Assembly (NCBI GenBank): GCA_031267475.1
Contig: JAIRZA010000125.1
Coordinates: forward strand, 1-16,381
Reading direction: 5' to 3'
DNA: 16,381 nt
DNA from: Spirochaetaceae bacterium
Lineage (GTDB): Bacteria; Spirochaetota; Spirochaetia; Treponematales; Breznakiellaceae
Below the pieces are notes generated by a model, which saw only the letters and a program-made list of their open reading frames with translations, searched no databases and was not told the DNA's origin. Both the position numbers and the translations under genes were made by a program. Shown here in pieces: positions 7,272-14,531 of this stretch (positions are counted from its first letter, which is position 1; each line of letters starts with the position of its first letter).

Positions 7272-8147
7272 TCAACGCGGCTCTATCTCGTCTGGATTTA
7301 GGCCGGTGTACTTAGTGATTTGTTCCAGCGGCATATTCAGACTTTTCATCTTTTGAGCGATTTCTAATTTTCCCGTTAGCAGCCCTTTCTCCATACCTTT
7401 CACTATACCTTTTTCCCAGCCGTCTTCCCAGCTTTCCTCTCTGCAAACCTGTAATGCGTCGTCCCAGTTCCATTCTGTTAATAACATATTCTCTACCTCC
7501 GATCCGTGTTCTCTCAAAAATCCGCCCAGCGTCCCTTCTCTTATGCAGTGCTTTACGGCTTCCTTCACCGCCTCGGCTTTATCCATCCCGGCTTTCTCAT
7601 TCTCCCGCGCCTTAGCTACCAGTTCGGCGTACCCGTTCAGAGACTCGCACCGCCCTTCTATCGCGGGGTTTCGTCCTTTGTTTATGTTGTATACTTTGAC
7701 TTCAAGTTCTAATTCTATTTTATCATTTCCTTCTACTTTTTCAAATAGTTCGGACAATTTTAGCACGCTCTCGTCAGGCAGTTCTTCTCGTCCGTTGTAC
7801 AGCACGATGAATTCGGGGCGTGGAATGTTCGTTTTTTTGCGGGAGTACAGCAACTTGCTGTCCATTATTTTTTCGTAGAGGCGGCCTATGTACATCAGCA
7901 GTCGCAGCGCCATATTAGGGTTGATTGTTGACTGGTGTTCGATTAGAACTATCTGTTTTTTGCGGAATTCGAATGACACGTCGTTTACTTTATCAAGAAA
8001 TATAATGTCTTGCAGTGTGTTGATTTTTATGTCGGCGGCATCCGTATAGCTCGTACCTTCGATGGCGTTGTACAGTTCCAGCAGGCGCTCTTCATTGTTA
8101 AAAAGAAGAGTAAAAACGCTGTCTTTATATCCGCGGTTTACTTCCAT
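7272..8147 (-). CDS. Rpn family recombination-promoting nuclease / PD-(D/E)XK transposase-like protein
   Basis: A 291-residue protein of the Rpn/YhgA-like group, putative DNA nucleases often labelled transposases and scattered in many copies in spirochaete and other genomes. The N-terminal segment KDSVFTLLFNNEERLLEL and the nuclease core are clear: Asp56 in NDVSF, then Glu70-x-Gln72 in LIEHQST, a standard D...ExQ variant of the PD-(D/E)XK active site. The C-terminal third holds a charged Gly-Lys-Glu-rich tail (WEKGIVKGMEKGLLTGK) and LEQITKYTGLNPDEI, usual for this family. No inverted repeats typical of an insertion sequence were seen around it. ATG at 8147 has no convincing Shine-Dalgarno; a TAAAAT just 6 nt before it, with TTGCGC 17 bases further up, would give a nearly leaderless message. 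The gene lies between the phosphonate operon and the lpt operon with no obvious tie to either. Confidence 0.85.
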   Translation of the reverse strand: MEVNRGYKDSVFTLLFNNEERLLELYNAIEGTSYTDAADIKINTLQDIIFLDKVNDVSFEFRKKQIVLIEHQSTINPNMALRLLMYIGRLYEKIMDSKLLYSRKKTNIPRPEFIVLYNGREELPDESVLKLSELFEKVEGNDKIELELEVKVYNINKGRNPAIEGRCESLNGYAELVAKARENEKAGMDKAEAVKEAVKHCIREGTLGGFLREHGSEVENMLLTEWNWDDALQVCREESWEDGWEKGIVKGMEKGLLTGKLEIAQKMKSLNMPLEQITKYTGLNPDEIEPR

Positions 8148-8161
8148 AAGGTTATTTTACC

Positions 8162-8179
8162 CGCCTTTTTTGCAAGGCG
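8162..8179. other. Short inverted repeat upstream of the Rpn-like gene
   Basis: CGCCTT and AAGGCG form a perfect 6-bp stem with a 6-nt loop. It sits within 15-32 bases of the Rpn-like start codon and inside the spacer of the weak promoter match there. On the + strand it is followed by ATAAATTTTT, but no + strand gene precedes it. Confidence 0.3.
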
Positions 8180-8229
8180 CAATAAATTTTTGACGGCGAT
8201 TCACGGTTTGCCGCTAAGTGTGGAAAAAT

Positions 8230-8420
8230 CATCCTAAATTTTGGTCTAAAATCCACATATAGTGCTAAAAATAAAACTGCTGCGCAGCGTTCAGCCCGCC
8301 AGCGCCCACCAGTGGGTTTCATATCCGCTACGCGGCAACATCCCGATAGATACTGGAGTCACAACAGGGGGCGCGGAGTTTCGCCATGCGAAACTCCGAA
8401 AGCTCTACGCAAAAATTTCT
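8230..8420. repeat. Gene-free structured region, possible interspersed repeat
   Basis: The 331 bases between the divergent Rpn-like and lptC genes hold no convincing gene. The centre contains several self-complementary stretches: CTGCGCAG (8280-8287), CCCAC/GTGGG (8305-8316), and an 11-bp perfect stem CGGAGTTTCGC with loop CAT and GCGAAACTCCG (8374-8398). A 70-codon open frame on + (8262-8474) and short open frames on the other strand fall over this structure and are probably not genes. The mix of GC-rich hairpins in an AT-rich spacer suggests a dispersed repeat or a structured RNA. I could not test copy number. Confidence 0.35.
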
Positions 8421-8478
8421 AATATAAAAACAATGTCTAAACACTGTTTTACCGGACAAAAAATACCGATATAGGGAT

Positions 8479-9168
8479 ATGAGGAGTTTATATCTGTTGG
8501 CGGCGCTTTTATGCGCCGCTGCTTGTGTGTCATGTACTTTTGACTACGGAGAGACGGCGGGCGGCGAATCTCCATATCCTGATATAACAATGGAAGACCT
8601 CGACTATGTGCGTGTAAGGAAGGGTTCCCCGCTGGCGCGTTTGCAAGCGGAAATCGCGGAACGTTACGAAAAGCGCCGCCGCATGGAATTGAAAAACTAT
8701 AGCTTTGAACAGTATAATGCTACCAATGAAGAGGTTGACGCGGTAGGCTCAGGTGGTTTTGCGTCAGTTGAACTGGATACGAGCAATGTCCATATGTCGA
8801 GCGGTGTGGAAATTATCGTAGATACAGAAGATATAACTTTAGAGACAGCGCGTCTCGATTGGGATGACGGCAAGAAATTTTTGAAGGGCGGGGACAACGA
8901 GCCGGTGAATGTGGAGCAGTCTGACGGTACGCGCTTTACCGGTTCCGGTTTTTCGGCGGATGTGCGGGCGCGAAGCTGGCTTGTTTCAAACGACGCATCC
9001 GGTACGTATATTCACGATGAGGATGAGGACGAAGACGATACCGGCGATGGTGAAAACAACGGTTTCAAAAATGAGGACGAGGCTGAAACAGAGGTTGGTG
9101 ATGAAATTGAAGCCGAAATCGAAAGAGAAAACGTGTCCTCAAACGATTCCGCTTTTGCCGGCGGTTGA
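8479..9168 (+). CDS. lptC: LptC-like LPS export periplasmic protein with acidic C-terminal tail
   Basis: LptC bridges the inner-membrane LptBFG transporter to periplasmic LptA in glycolipid export. The 229-residue product starts with a hydrophobic leader (SLYLLAALLCAAACVSC) carrying Cys16 and Cys19; either could be a spirochaete-type lipobox cysteine, so it may be a lipoprotein. The middle (about 73-178) matches the LptC beta-jellyroll pattern: TLETARLDWDDGKKFL-like strand, GTRFTGSGFSADVRARSW and SGTYI. The tail (about 179-217) is an acidic run, HDEDEDEDD and onward, not part of the usual domain. ATG 8479 has only a weak AGGG two bases upstream; a GAGGAG lies inside the gene, so TTG at 8497 is a possible but less likely start. 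It begins the lptC-lptA-lptB operon. Assignment rests on fold pattern plus gene order. Confidence 0.78.
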   Translation: MRSLYLLAALLCAAACVSCTFDYGETAGGESPYPDITMEDLDYVRVRKGSPLARLQAEIAERYEKRRRMELKNYSFEQYNATNEEVDAVGSGGFASVELDTSNVHMSSGVEIIVDTEDITLETARLDWDDGKKFLKGGDNEPVNVEQSDGTRFTGSGFSADVRARSWLVSNDASGTYIHDEDEDEDDTGDGENNGFKNEDEAETEVGDEIEAEIERENVSSNDSAFAGG

Positions 9169-9222
9169 ACCGCAGCTTTCTAATGCCGCTGTTGTCATAT
9201 ATGCGGGAACGTGAAGTTGGCG

Positions 9223-9951
9223 ATGAAAAACTTGAACATATTGCGGCTTTCACAAAACTTCAACTTCTGGGAAAACAAGTTTGAAATTTATTGGAAAAAA
9301 CGAGGTTTGATTAGTTTTATCAAAACAAATTCTAAAATAAGCCGTGTTTTTGGGCTGGCGTTTTTATTCTGCTTTATTTTCGGCGCTCCGGTGTTTGCCG
9401 ATACGTTTACGTTCAAAGCGGACAGGATGAATGGAAATAAGGCTACGGGCAAGGAGGTTACAATTCTAACCGGCAACGCCGAGGTACGCTCCGATAATCT
9501 TTTGCTTAAAGCCGACAGAATAGAGTTGCTTGGCAAAGATAACAATATAATAGAGTGTTCTGGTTCGGTTTGGGGGAATCAGGAAGAAAAAGAGATTTTT
9601 TTTAAAAGCGACAAGATGATATACGACCGCGACAAGAAAATTGCCCATTTAGAGGGTAATTCAACGCTTGAGGATAAGCGTAATGAAATTGTTGCAAGGG
9701 GGCGCTACATAGAGTATGATGAAGATGCCGAAATAACAGTGTTTCAAATATCTGTGCGGCTTTTCAAAGATAATATGGTATGCCGTTCAGAATATGCCGT
9801 ATACCGAAGGGATGAAAAACTGCTCGATCTTTCCGGTTTTCCGGTTGTATATAAAAAAAATGATGAATTCCGGGCGGACAGAATCAGGGTGGATTTAGAC
9901 ACTGACGATGTTATCATGGAAGGTTCTGTCTCAGGCTCTATCAAGGAATAA
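9223..9951 (+). CDS. lptA: LptA/OstA-like LPS transport protein
   Basis: LptA forms the periplasmic bridge that carries glycolipid to the outer membrane. After the leader the product shows the repeating OstA beta pattern: TFKADRMNGNKATGKEVTIL, GNAEVRSDNLLLKADRIEL, FFKSDKMIYDRDKKIAHLEG, VARGRYIEYDE and EFRADRIRVDLDTDDVIMEG. The signal peptide is clear (FGLAFLFCFIFGAPVFA, cleavage before DTFTF) but sits about 30 residues after ATG 9223 and 43 after GTG 9211, longer than normal. Neither start has a good ribosome site; a TTG at 9307 would give a normal-length leader, though GAGG is too close to it. The start is therefore uncertain by up to ~30 codons. It lies 42-54 bases after lptC and 2 bases before lptB, in one operon. 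Confidence 0.85.
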   Translation: MKNLNILRLSQNFNFWENKFEIYWKKRGLISFIKTNSKISRVFGLAFLFCFIFGAPVFADTFTFKADRMNGNKATGKEVTILTGNAEVRSDNLLLKADRIELLGKDNNIIECSGSVWGNQEEKEIFFKSDKMIYDRDKKIAHLEGNSTLEDKRNEIVARGRYIEYDEDAEITVFQISVRLFKDNMVCRSEYAVYRRDEKLLDLSGFPVVYKKNDEFRADRIRVDLDTDDVIMEGSVSGSIKE

Positions 9952-9953
9952 CA

Positions 9954-11405
9954 ATGGGCTTTCTGAATAAATGCGCCGCTGTTCTTGAATCGCCCCCTCC
10001 CAGTGAAACTGAACACCGCGCCCAGCGCCCAGCGCCCGCGCCGCGCCGGCAGTCCGCGGCTGGTACTCAGCCTCAAACTCAACAGCCAACGGCCAGAACT
10101 CTGCCGCCTCAAACTCAGCGTCAGCCGCAACAGCCAACGGCTAGAGCCCAGCCGCCTCAAACTCAACGTCAGCCGCAACAGCCAATGTCTAGAACTCAGA
10201 CAGCTCAGCCTCAATATCAACAGCCTGCGGCCAGAACCCTGCCGCCTCAGTCTCAACACCAGCAACCCGCGGCTAGAACTCTGCCGCCCCAGCCTCAACA
10301 CCAGCAGCCCGCGGCTAGAACTCTGCCGCCGCAGCCTCAACACCAACAGCCCGCGGCCAGAACTCTGCCGCCGCAGCCTCAACACCAACAGCCCGCGGCT
10401 AGAACTCTGCCGCCGCAGCCTCAACATCCGCAGCCTCAACATCCGCAGCCTGCGCTTGAAACAACTCAGCCGCCGCAACATCAACACCGGCATTCCTCCG
10501 CGGCTGTAGCTTATGCGGATATTCCACCCGTTGTCGCGCCGCCGCTGAATGACGAAAGATTTGATAATTTACGCCACAAAAAAAAAAGCGGCGAACCTAT
10601 TGTTGCTACAGATTATATCGACAGGCGGAAGTCTCCGCGCACTACGGATAGGCGGCATTCTAAAAGAAACACTGAGGGAAGCAACACGCTTACAATCGCT
10701 GATTTGCGTAAAAATTTTGGCTCAAAAGAGATAGTCCGAGGTGTTGGTTTTTCGATGAAGGGCGGTGAAATCGCCGGTCTGCTGGGTCCCAACGGCGCGG
10801 GTAAAACAACTATTTTTTATATGATTGTAGGATTCTATAAGCCAAGCACCGGCGACATAAAATTGAATGATGTAAGTATAACAAACGGCCCCATGTATCG
10901 CAGGGCGCGTATGGGTATAGCTTACCTCCCGCAGGAAGCGTCGATTTTCCGCAAGCTCACTGTGGAACAAAATATCTGGGCTATATTGGAAAGCCGCGTA
11001 GACCTTAGCAAAAAACAAAAAAAACAAAAACTTGACGAGCTTATTTCCGACTTCGGTATAGGGCGCATCCAAAAACAGTACGGCTACACATTGTCGGGCG
11101 GAGAACGCAGGCGCACGGAAATCGCGCGCGCTTTGGCTATAGATCCTAAATTTCTGCTTCTGGACGAGCCTTTTGCCGGCATAGACCCTATCGCCGTATA
11201 CGAAATTAAACAGATCATCAATCGTCTCGCCGACAATGGCATCGGTATTTTGATAACCGACCACAATGTCCGCGATACACTTGAAATAACGGATACGGCG
11301 TTTATCATAAATCACGGCATTATAGTCGCCCGCGGCGACCGCGATAATATTCTTGAAAATCAAACGGTACGGGATGTGTATCTTGGCTCCGACTTTAAGA
11401 TGTAA
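9954..11405 (+). CDS. lptB: LptB ABC-transporter ATPase with long Gln/Pro-rich tandem-repeat N-terminal extension
   Basis: Residues ~244-483 are a standard LptB, the cytoplasmic ATPase that powers glycolipid extraction by LptFG: Walker A GPNGAGKTT (278-286), Q-loop YLPQEASIF, signature LSGGERRRTEIARALA, Walker B FLLLDEPFAGIDP and switch ITDHN. LptB is usually ~240 residues; here ~240 extra residues precede it. Residues 44-159 are tandem repeats of QPAARTLPPQPQHQ type (14 residues), preceded by two 16-residue versions, then a basic linker (RRKSPRTTDRRHSKRN). The extension should be disordered and has no signal peptide or membrane segment. ATG 9954 has AAGGA (9943-9947) six bases upstream and follows lptA by two bases. 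No ATG lies in the linker before the ATPase (the first in-frame one, Met268, is inside it), so a short LptB from this gene would need a non-ATG start. Confidence 0.92.
   Translation: MGFLNKCAAVLESPPPSETEHRAQRPAPAPRRQSAAGTQPQTQQPTARTLPPQTQRQPQQPTARAQPPQTQRQPQQPMSRTQTAQPQYQQPAARTLPPQSQHQQPAARTLPPQPQHQQPAARTLPPQPQHQQPAARTLPPQPQHQQPAARTLPPQPQHPQPQHPQPALETTQPPQHQHRHSSAAVAYADIPPVVAPPLNDERFDNLRHKKKSGEPIVATDYIDRRKSPRTTDRRHSKRNTEGSNTLTIADLRKNFGSKEIVRGVGFSMKGGEIAGLLGPNGAGKTTIFYMIVGFYKPSTGDIKLNDVSITNGPMYRRARMGIAYLPQEASIFRKLTVEQNIWAILESRVDLSKKQKKQKLDELISDFGIGRIQKQYGYTLSGGERRRTEIARALAIDPKFLLLDEPFAGIDPIAVYEIKQIINRLADNGIGILITDHNVRDTLEITDTAFIINHGIIVARGDRDNILENQTVRDVYLGSDFKM
10083..10430 (+). repeat. In-frame tandem repeats (48-bp then 42-bp units) in lptB
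   Basis: Five near-identical 42-bp units run from 10221 to 10430 (10221, 10263, 10305, 10347, 10389). They are preceded by a diverged 42-bp unit (10179) and two 48-bp units (10083, 10131). All unit lengths are multiples of three, so gain or loss of copies keeps lptB in frame. The purity of the last five units suggests recent expansion. The repetition also keeps other frames open here, producing long false reading frames on both strands. Confidence 0.92.
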
Positions 11406-11447
11406 GGTTCTGTTTTTTTGTATAAAGTATTTTTTGTGTGTGGGGCA

Positions 11448-11461
11448 GGGGGGGGGGGGGG
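11448..11461. repeat. G14 homopolymer (C14 on - strand) directly after the barrel-protein stop
   Basis: Fourteen G on +; on the minus strand TAG is followed immediately by C14 and then TGCCCCACACAC, a C-rich, G-poor run. It lies between the convergent lptB and metalloprotease-barrel genes, 42 bases after the lptB stop. Confidence 0.95.
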
Positions 11462-14400
11462 CTAATACGAGAGTGAAAACCCCCACCCTAAATACCAGCT
11501 GTCGCCGGAAAAGCCGTTTTCCATCTCCGAAAGTTTTAACGCGCCGATAAGGTTAAACGTTATTTTTACCGGCAGTACGGTAACAGGAACAATCGATGTT
11601 ACGGCGCTCATGCGGAATATCACTGAATGAAGCAGACGGCGGTCGTCCGCAATGGATAAATAAACCTTGCGTGAGGTATCCTCATCGCCCAAGTAAACCC
11701 AGCGATAGCCTAGACCCGCGAATATCCGGTTAAAATATAAATGCGATAAATTTTTCTGTATTTCAAACGATACCGGGCTCCATTCAAATTCCCCGCCTGT
11801 AAGCCATTGATAGTTATACGTATATTGTTTCGCGGCATATTCATACGCGCCCACGCCGTCAAATATTGAATTGCTATAGCTGCGCGAATGTCCTAAGTAG
11901 TTAATTCCGTGCTTATCATATACGCCGTATAAGGATAATTGAAAAGCAAAATTATTCATGGCTGGAATATTTTGTAACAGACGAATCGATTCTGCTGACA
12001 TTCTAAATATGTTTTCAAAACGCGGATAAACATCTTTTGTAAATAATGAATTTATCACATATAACTGATTCAAAAATCCGTTTCCGAAACGTTCCCACGA
12101 CGCAAGCATTAAATTGGAAATACGAAAACCATACAGCACGTCGTAAGTTTCCTGCTGTAAAGGCCAATTATACGCGCTTTCTTCACTGTCAGTGTAATCA
12201 AAAAAATACCACGCGCCGGACAACATTCCAAAAACTGTCAAGGATAAGCGCTCGTTTCCCAATGGTATGCGGTAAGACGCTTGAACACTGGCGCGGGTCT
12301 TCCTTGTGGGAATGTCTAAACTTTCACTATTAGTAACAACAACATCAGAGAAATCAGCTATTATAGGCGCCATAAAACTAAAATTTATCCATGTAATATT
12401 GAGCGGCGCGGTGTTGTAATAAAAATCGTATCCCGCGCCCAGAAAAATTAAATTTTGATCCATCGGGTCTGATATGTAAGAAAAAAATCCCGCGCCGTCA
12501 AGCCGCAAATTCTTAAAATCGCCGCTTGCCGAAATCGCGTTTTCCCCGTCCCAAAATACAGAATTAACAATTGGGCTTACTATTGGGAACGGAATCCATA
12601 AATTAAATGGATTAAAATATTTTATTGGATTATATAATTTTTCCGGCGGAAGCGGCGCTGTATCAATTTTATTGTACACGTCCTCCGTTATTATCCAATC
12701 GCTTTCCCACGGAATCATATTAAGGGCATACTCCGTGTTTTCATTTTCAAATTCCGGCTGTATGTCCGGATACTCTAAAACCGCGTCCCACATGGAAAAA
12801 GAAGCGCGGTAATAAATCCTGCCGCCCGATGATACAGGCTGAAAAACTCCGCCGGAAAAATCAGCGCCGCTAAAATACGCCGCCGCCGCGCCGGCGCATG
12901 AACCATCGCCGCCGTCCGGCAAATCATTTATAGACACGGATGCAAATTTATACATCCTATCATCATCGTTATATGAAAAATAAAGCCGCCCGTCTGAAAA
13001 ACGCAGTCCGCGCATATAACGCCATGTATCAGCGTCGTCCGCAATATCGCCGCGCAAGGTGTACACGGCGCGTGTTTTGTAATTAAACAACGACAGCTCG
13101 CGTACGCCGTATTTCGCCGAAGTAAAGGCAGCCCATTCATCATCAATGGGAGACGGGTTCGAAAATAACAGCGTTTCGCTGCCGCGAAGCAGTATCTCCT
13201 CGTCCTTGCCGTTTTTGTCATTTCCGCGCCGGTATACAAGATTCATGATATGTGTGTCCGAATTAAGCGCGATAACACCGTCTCTAAAATAGCGGGCGTT
13301 ATATAAACCTTTCCATTCGCGTCCCGTGCGAAAGCCGTTTGACGCATTATATTCAATAACAATAGCGCGGGAAAACTGACCCGCGTTAGCGCCAAACCTT
13401 TGATACGTTGATACGAGCATTCGCTTCCCGTCCGCAGAAACATCAATCGCGTATGCGGCGCTATCCGCCGGTATTACAGTTTTTGTCTTTTTCGTTTCGG
13501 TATTGTATACGAGTATTTTCCCCGCAAGGCTGTCGATAAAAAATATTTTTTTATCGGCGGCGGCAATATCTTTTATACTACTTTTTCCGCCGTAAACAAG
13601 TCCTGACGTATTTTCTTTTACTCCGTCAAGAACAAAACTTTCTTTAAAATTATTCCAGCACTCAATTATTGAAATGCCGTATACTCTTTTAAAAATATTA
13701 TAAAATCCGGAATTATAAAAAATGAGCGAAGCGTGGAAATGTTCCCCAATTTCGCGCCAAAGCTCGCCATACTTTTCCATTCCATATTCTTTTTGCAGAT
13801 ATGAACTGAATAATCCGCCGTAATAGTAATATGTATTTCCTAACGGCGGCATATCCCAAACACCTTCAGCCTGAAACGGAGTCTTAAAATTATTTTCAAG
13901 AACATCCTGACGGAGTTTCTGTTTTATCAGCGGGTCGTTGGAGCGCCCTGTCCCGTCAAGGCTTTCAAAACTTACCGCCGCGCCTTCTATCATGAACCAA
14001 GGAGCGTTAAGCCCCGCCGGATAAACCCAGCCGCCAAATATGCGATACAAAATTTCATCTACGGTTCCGCGTGTCGCGCCGGTAACCGCGTGCGTCATTT
14101 CGTGCAAGAACAAGGCCTCGAGCGAATTGGTAAAAACCGTCCATTCAATGGATGCCGGCGTATCGAAAATCGCAATGTGCGGATACGGCAGCGGATTCAT
14201 GTAGCCGTTATGTTCGTCAGTCTCGGGCGTTATAATGACAGGCACTTTACGGTCAAGCGCAAGTCCGGTAAGCGCTGATACTTTGTCATATATCGCATCA
14301 GCGCGCGACGCTAATTTTTTCGCCGTAACAGCGGAGGCTTCCGGGTAGATAAATTCAAAATGTTCCGTACTTAAAACGCGCAAAATAGAATACGGCTTAA

Positions 14401-14494
14401 AATTTTGAGCGGCAAGCGGCAATATACCGCAAAACATTAAAACTAATAAAAAATGGATTTTAAATTTCAAAGCTTTAGGCCTGCGATTCATCAT
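11462..14494 (-). CDS. Secreted peptidase-MA-like metalloprotease / beta-propeller / outer-membrane barrel protein
   Basis: About 1010 residues in three parts (numbered from TTG 14515). A signal peptide (basic NRRPKALKFK, hydrophobic core, LAAQ) is followed at 45-330 by a gluzincin-like domain: HEMTH (138-142) and IEGAAVSFE with Glu177 as probable third zinc ligand, as in peptidase MA-like proteins. Residues ~310-600 have repeated short beta segments (for example AYAIDVSADGKRMLVST, FSNPSPIDDEWAAFTS) typical of a TolB-like propeller. Residues ~640-1017 alternate polar and aromatic strands and end WGFSLSY, a terminal aromatic expected of an outer-membrane barrel. The active site appears intact. 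ATG 14494 or 14491 gives the best signal peptide; TTG 14515 is possible, with neither having a strong ribosome site. It follows the cyclase-like gene by 16-37 bases, likely one operon. I know no named homologue. Confidence 0.72.
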   Translation of the reverse strand: MMNRRPKALKFKIHFLLVLMFCGILPLAAQNFKPYSILRVLSTEHFEFIYPEASAVTAKKLASRADAIYDKVSALTGLALDRKVPVIITPETDEHNGYMNPLPYPHIAIFDTPASIEWTVFTNSLEALFLHEMTHAVTGATRGTVDEILYRIFGGWVYPAGLNAPWFMIEGAAVSFESLDGTGRSNDPLIKQKLRQDVLENNFKTPFQAEGVWDMPPLGNTYYYYGGLFSSYLQKEYGMEKYGELWREIGEHFHASLIFYNSGFYNIFKRVYGISIIECWNNFKESFVLDGVKENTSGLVYGGKSSIKDIAAADKKIFFIDSLAGKILVYNTETKKTKTVIPADSAAYAIDVSADGKRMLVSTYQRFGANAGQFSRAIVIEYNASNGFRTGREWKGLYNARYFRDGVIALNSDTHIMNLVYRRGNDKNGKDEEILLRGSETLLFSNPSPIDDEWAAFTSAKYGVRELSLFNYKTRAVYTLRGDIADDADTWRYMRGLRFSDGRLYFSYNDDDRMYKFASVSINDLPDGGDGSCAGAAAAYFSGADFSGGVFQPVSSGGRIYYRASFSMWDAVLEYPDIQPEFENENTEYALNMIPWESDWIITEDVYNKIDTAPLPPEKLYNPIKYFNPFNLWIPFPIVSPIVNSVFWDGENAISASGDFKNLRLDGAGFFSYISDPMDQNLIFLGAGYDFYYNTAPLNITWINFSFMAPIIADFSDVVVTNSESLDIPTRKTRASVQASYRIPLGNERLSLTVFGMLSGAWYFFDYTDSEESAYNWPLQQETYDVLYGFRISNLMLASWERFGNGFLNQLYVINSLFTKDVYPRFENIFRMSAESIRLLQNIPAMNNFAFQLSLYGVYDKHGINYLGHSRSYSNSIFDGVGAYEYAAKQYTYNYQWLTGGEFEWSPVSFEIQKNLSHLYFNRIFAGLGYRWVYLGDEDTSRKVYLSIADDRRLLHSVIFRMSAVTSIVPVTVLPVKITFNLIGALKLSEMENGFSGDSWYLGWGFSLSY

Positions 14495-14531
14495 AATATT
14501 TGGGTTTTCGAACAACTCTATTTAAAAAAAT

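Noticed and set aside
7272..8147. Complete insertion sequence around the Rpn-like gene
   Set aside because: No flanking terminal inverted repeats or target duplications could be found by eye; Rpn-like genes usually stand alone.
8262..8474. 70-codon + strand frame before lptC
   Set aside because: No ribosome site, lies across hairpins, and does not resemble a known protein; better explained as part of a structured or repeated element.
9201..9284. Short + frame starting MREREVGDEKLEHIAAF between lptC and lptA
   Set aside because: 27 residues, overlaps the lptA start in another frame and has no ribosome site; probably chance.
9744..10493. Long minus-strand frame rich in Leu and Arg opposite lptB
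   Set aside because: It is the complement of the in-frame 42-bp repeats; repetition keeps all frames open, and its composition is not protein-like.
9985..10509. Second + strand frame over the lptB repeats
   Set aside because: Same cause: a shifted reading of the repeat array, overlapping a well-supported lptB with a good ribosome site.
10722..11486. 254-codon minus frame opposite the LptB ATPase
   Set aside because: Antisense shadow of a conserved ATPase; no recognisable protein.
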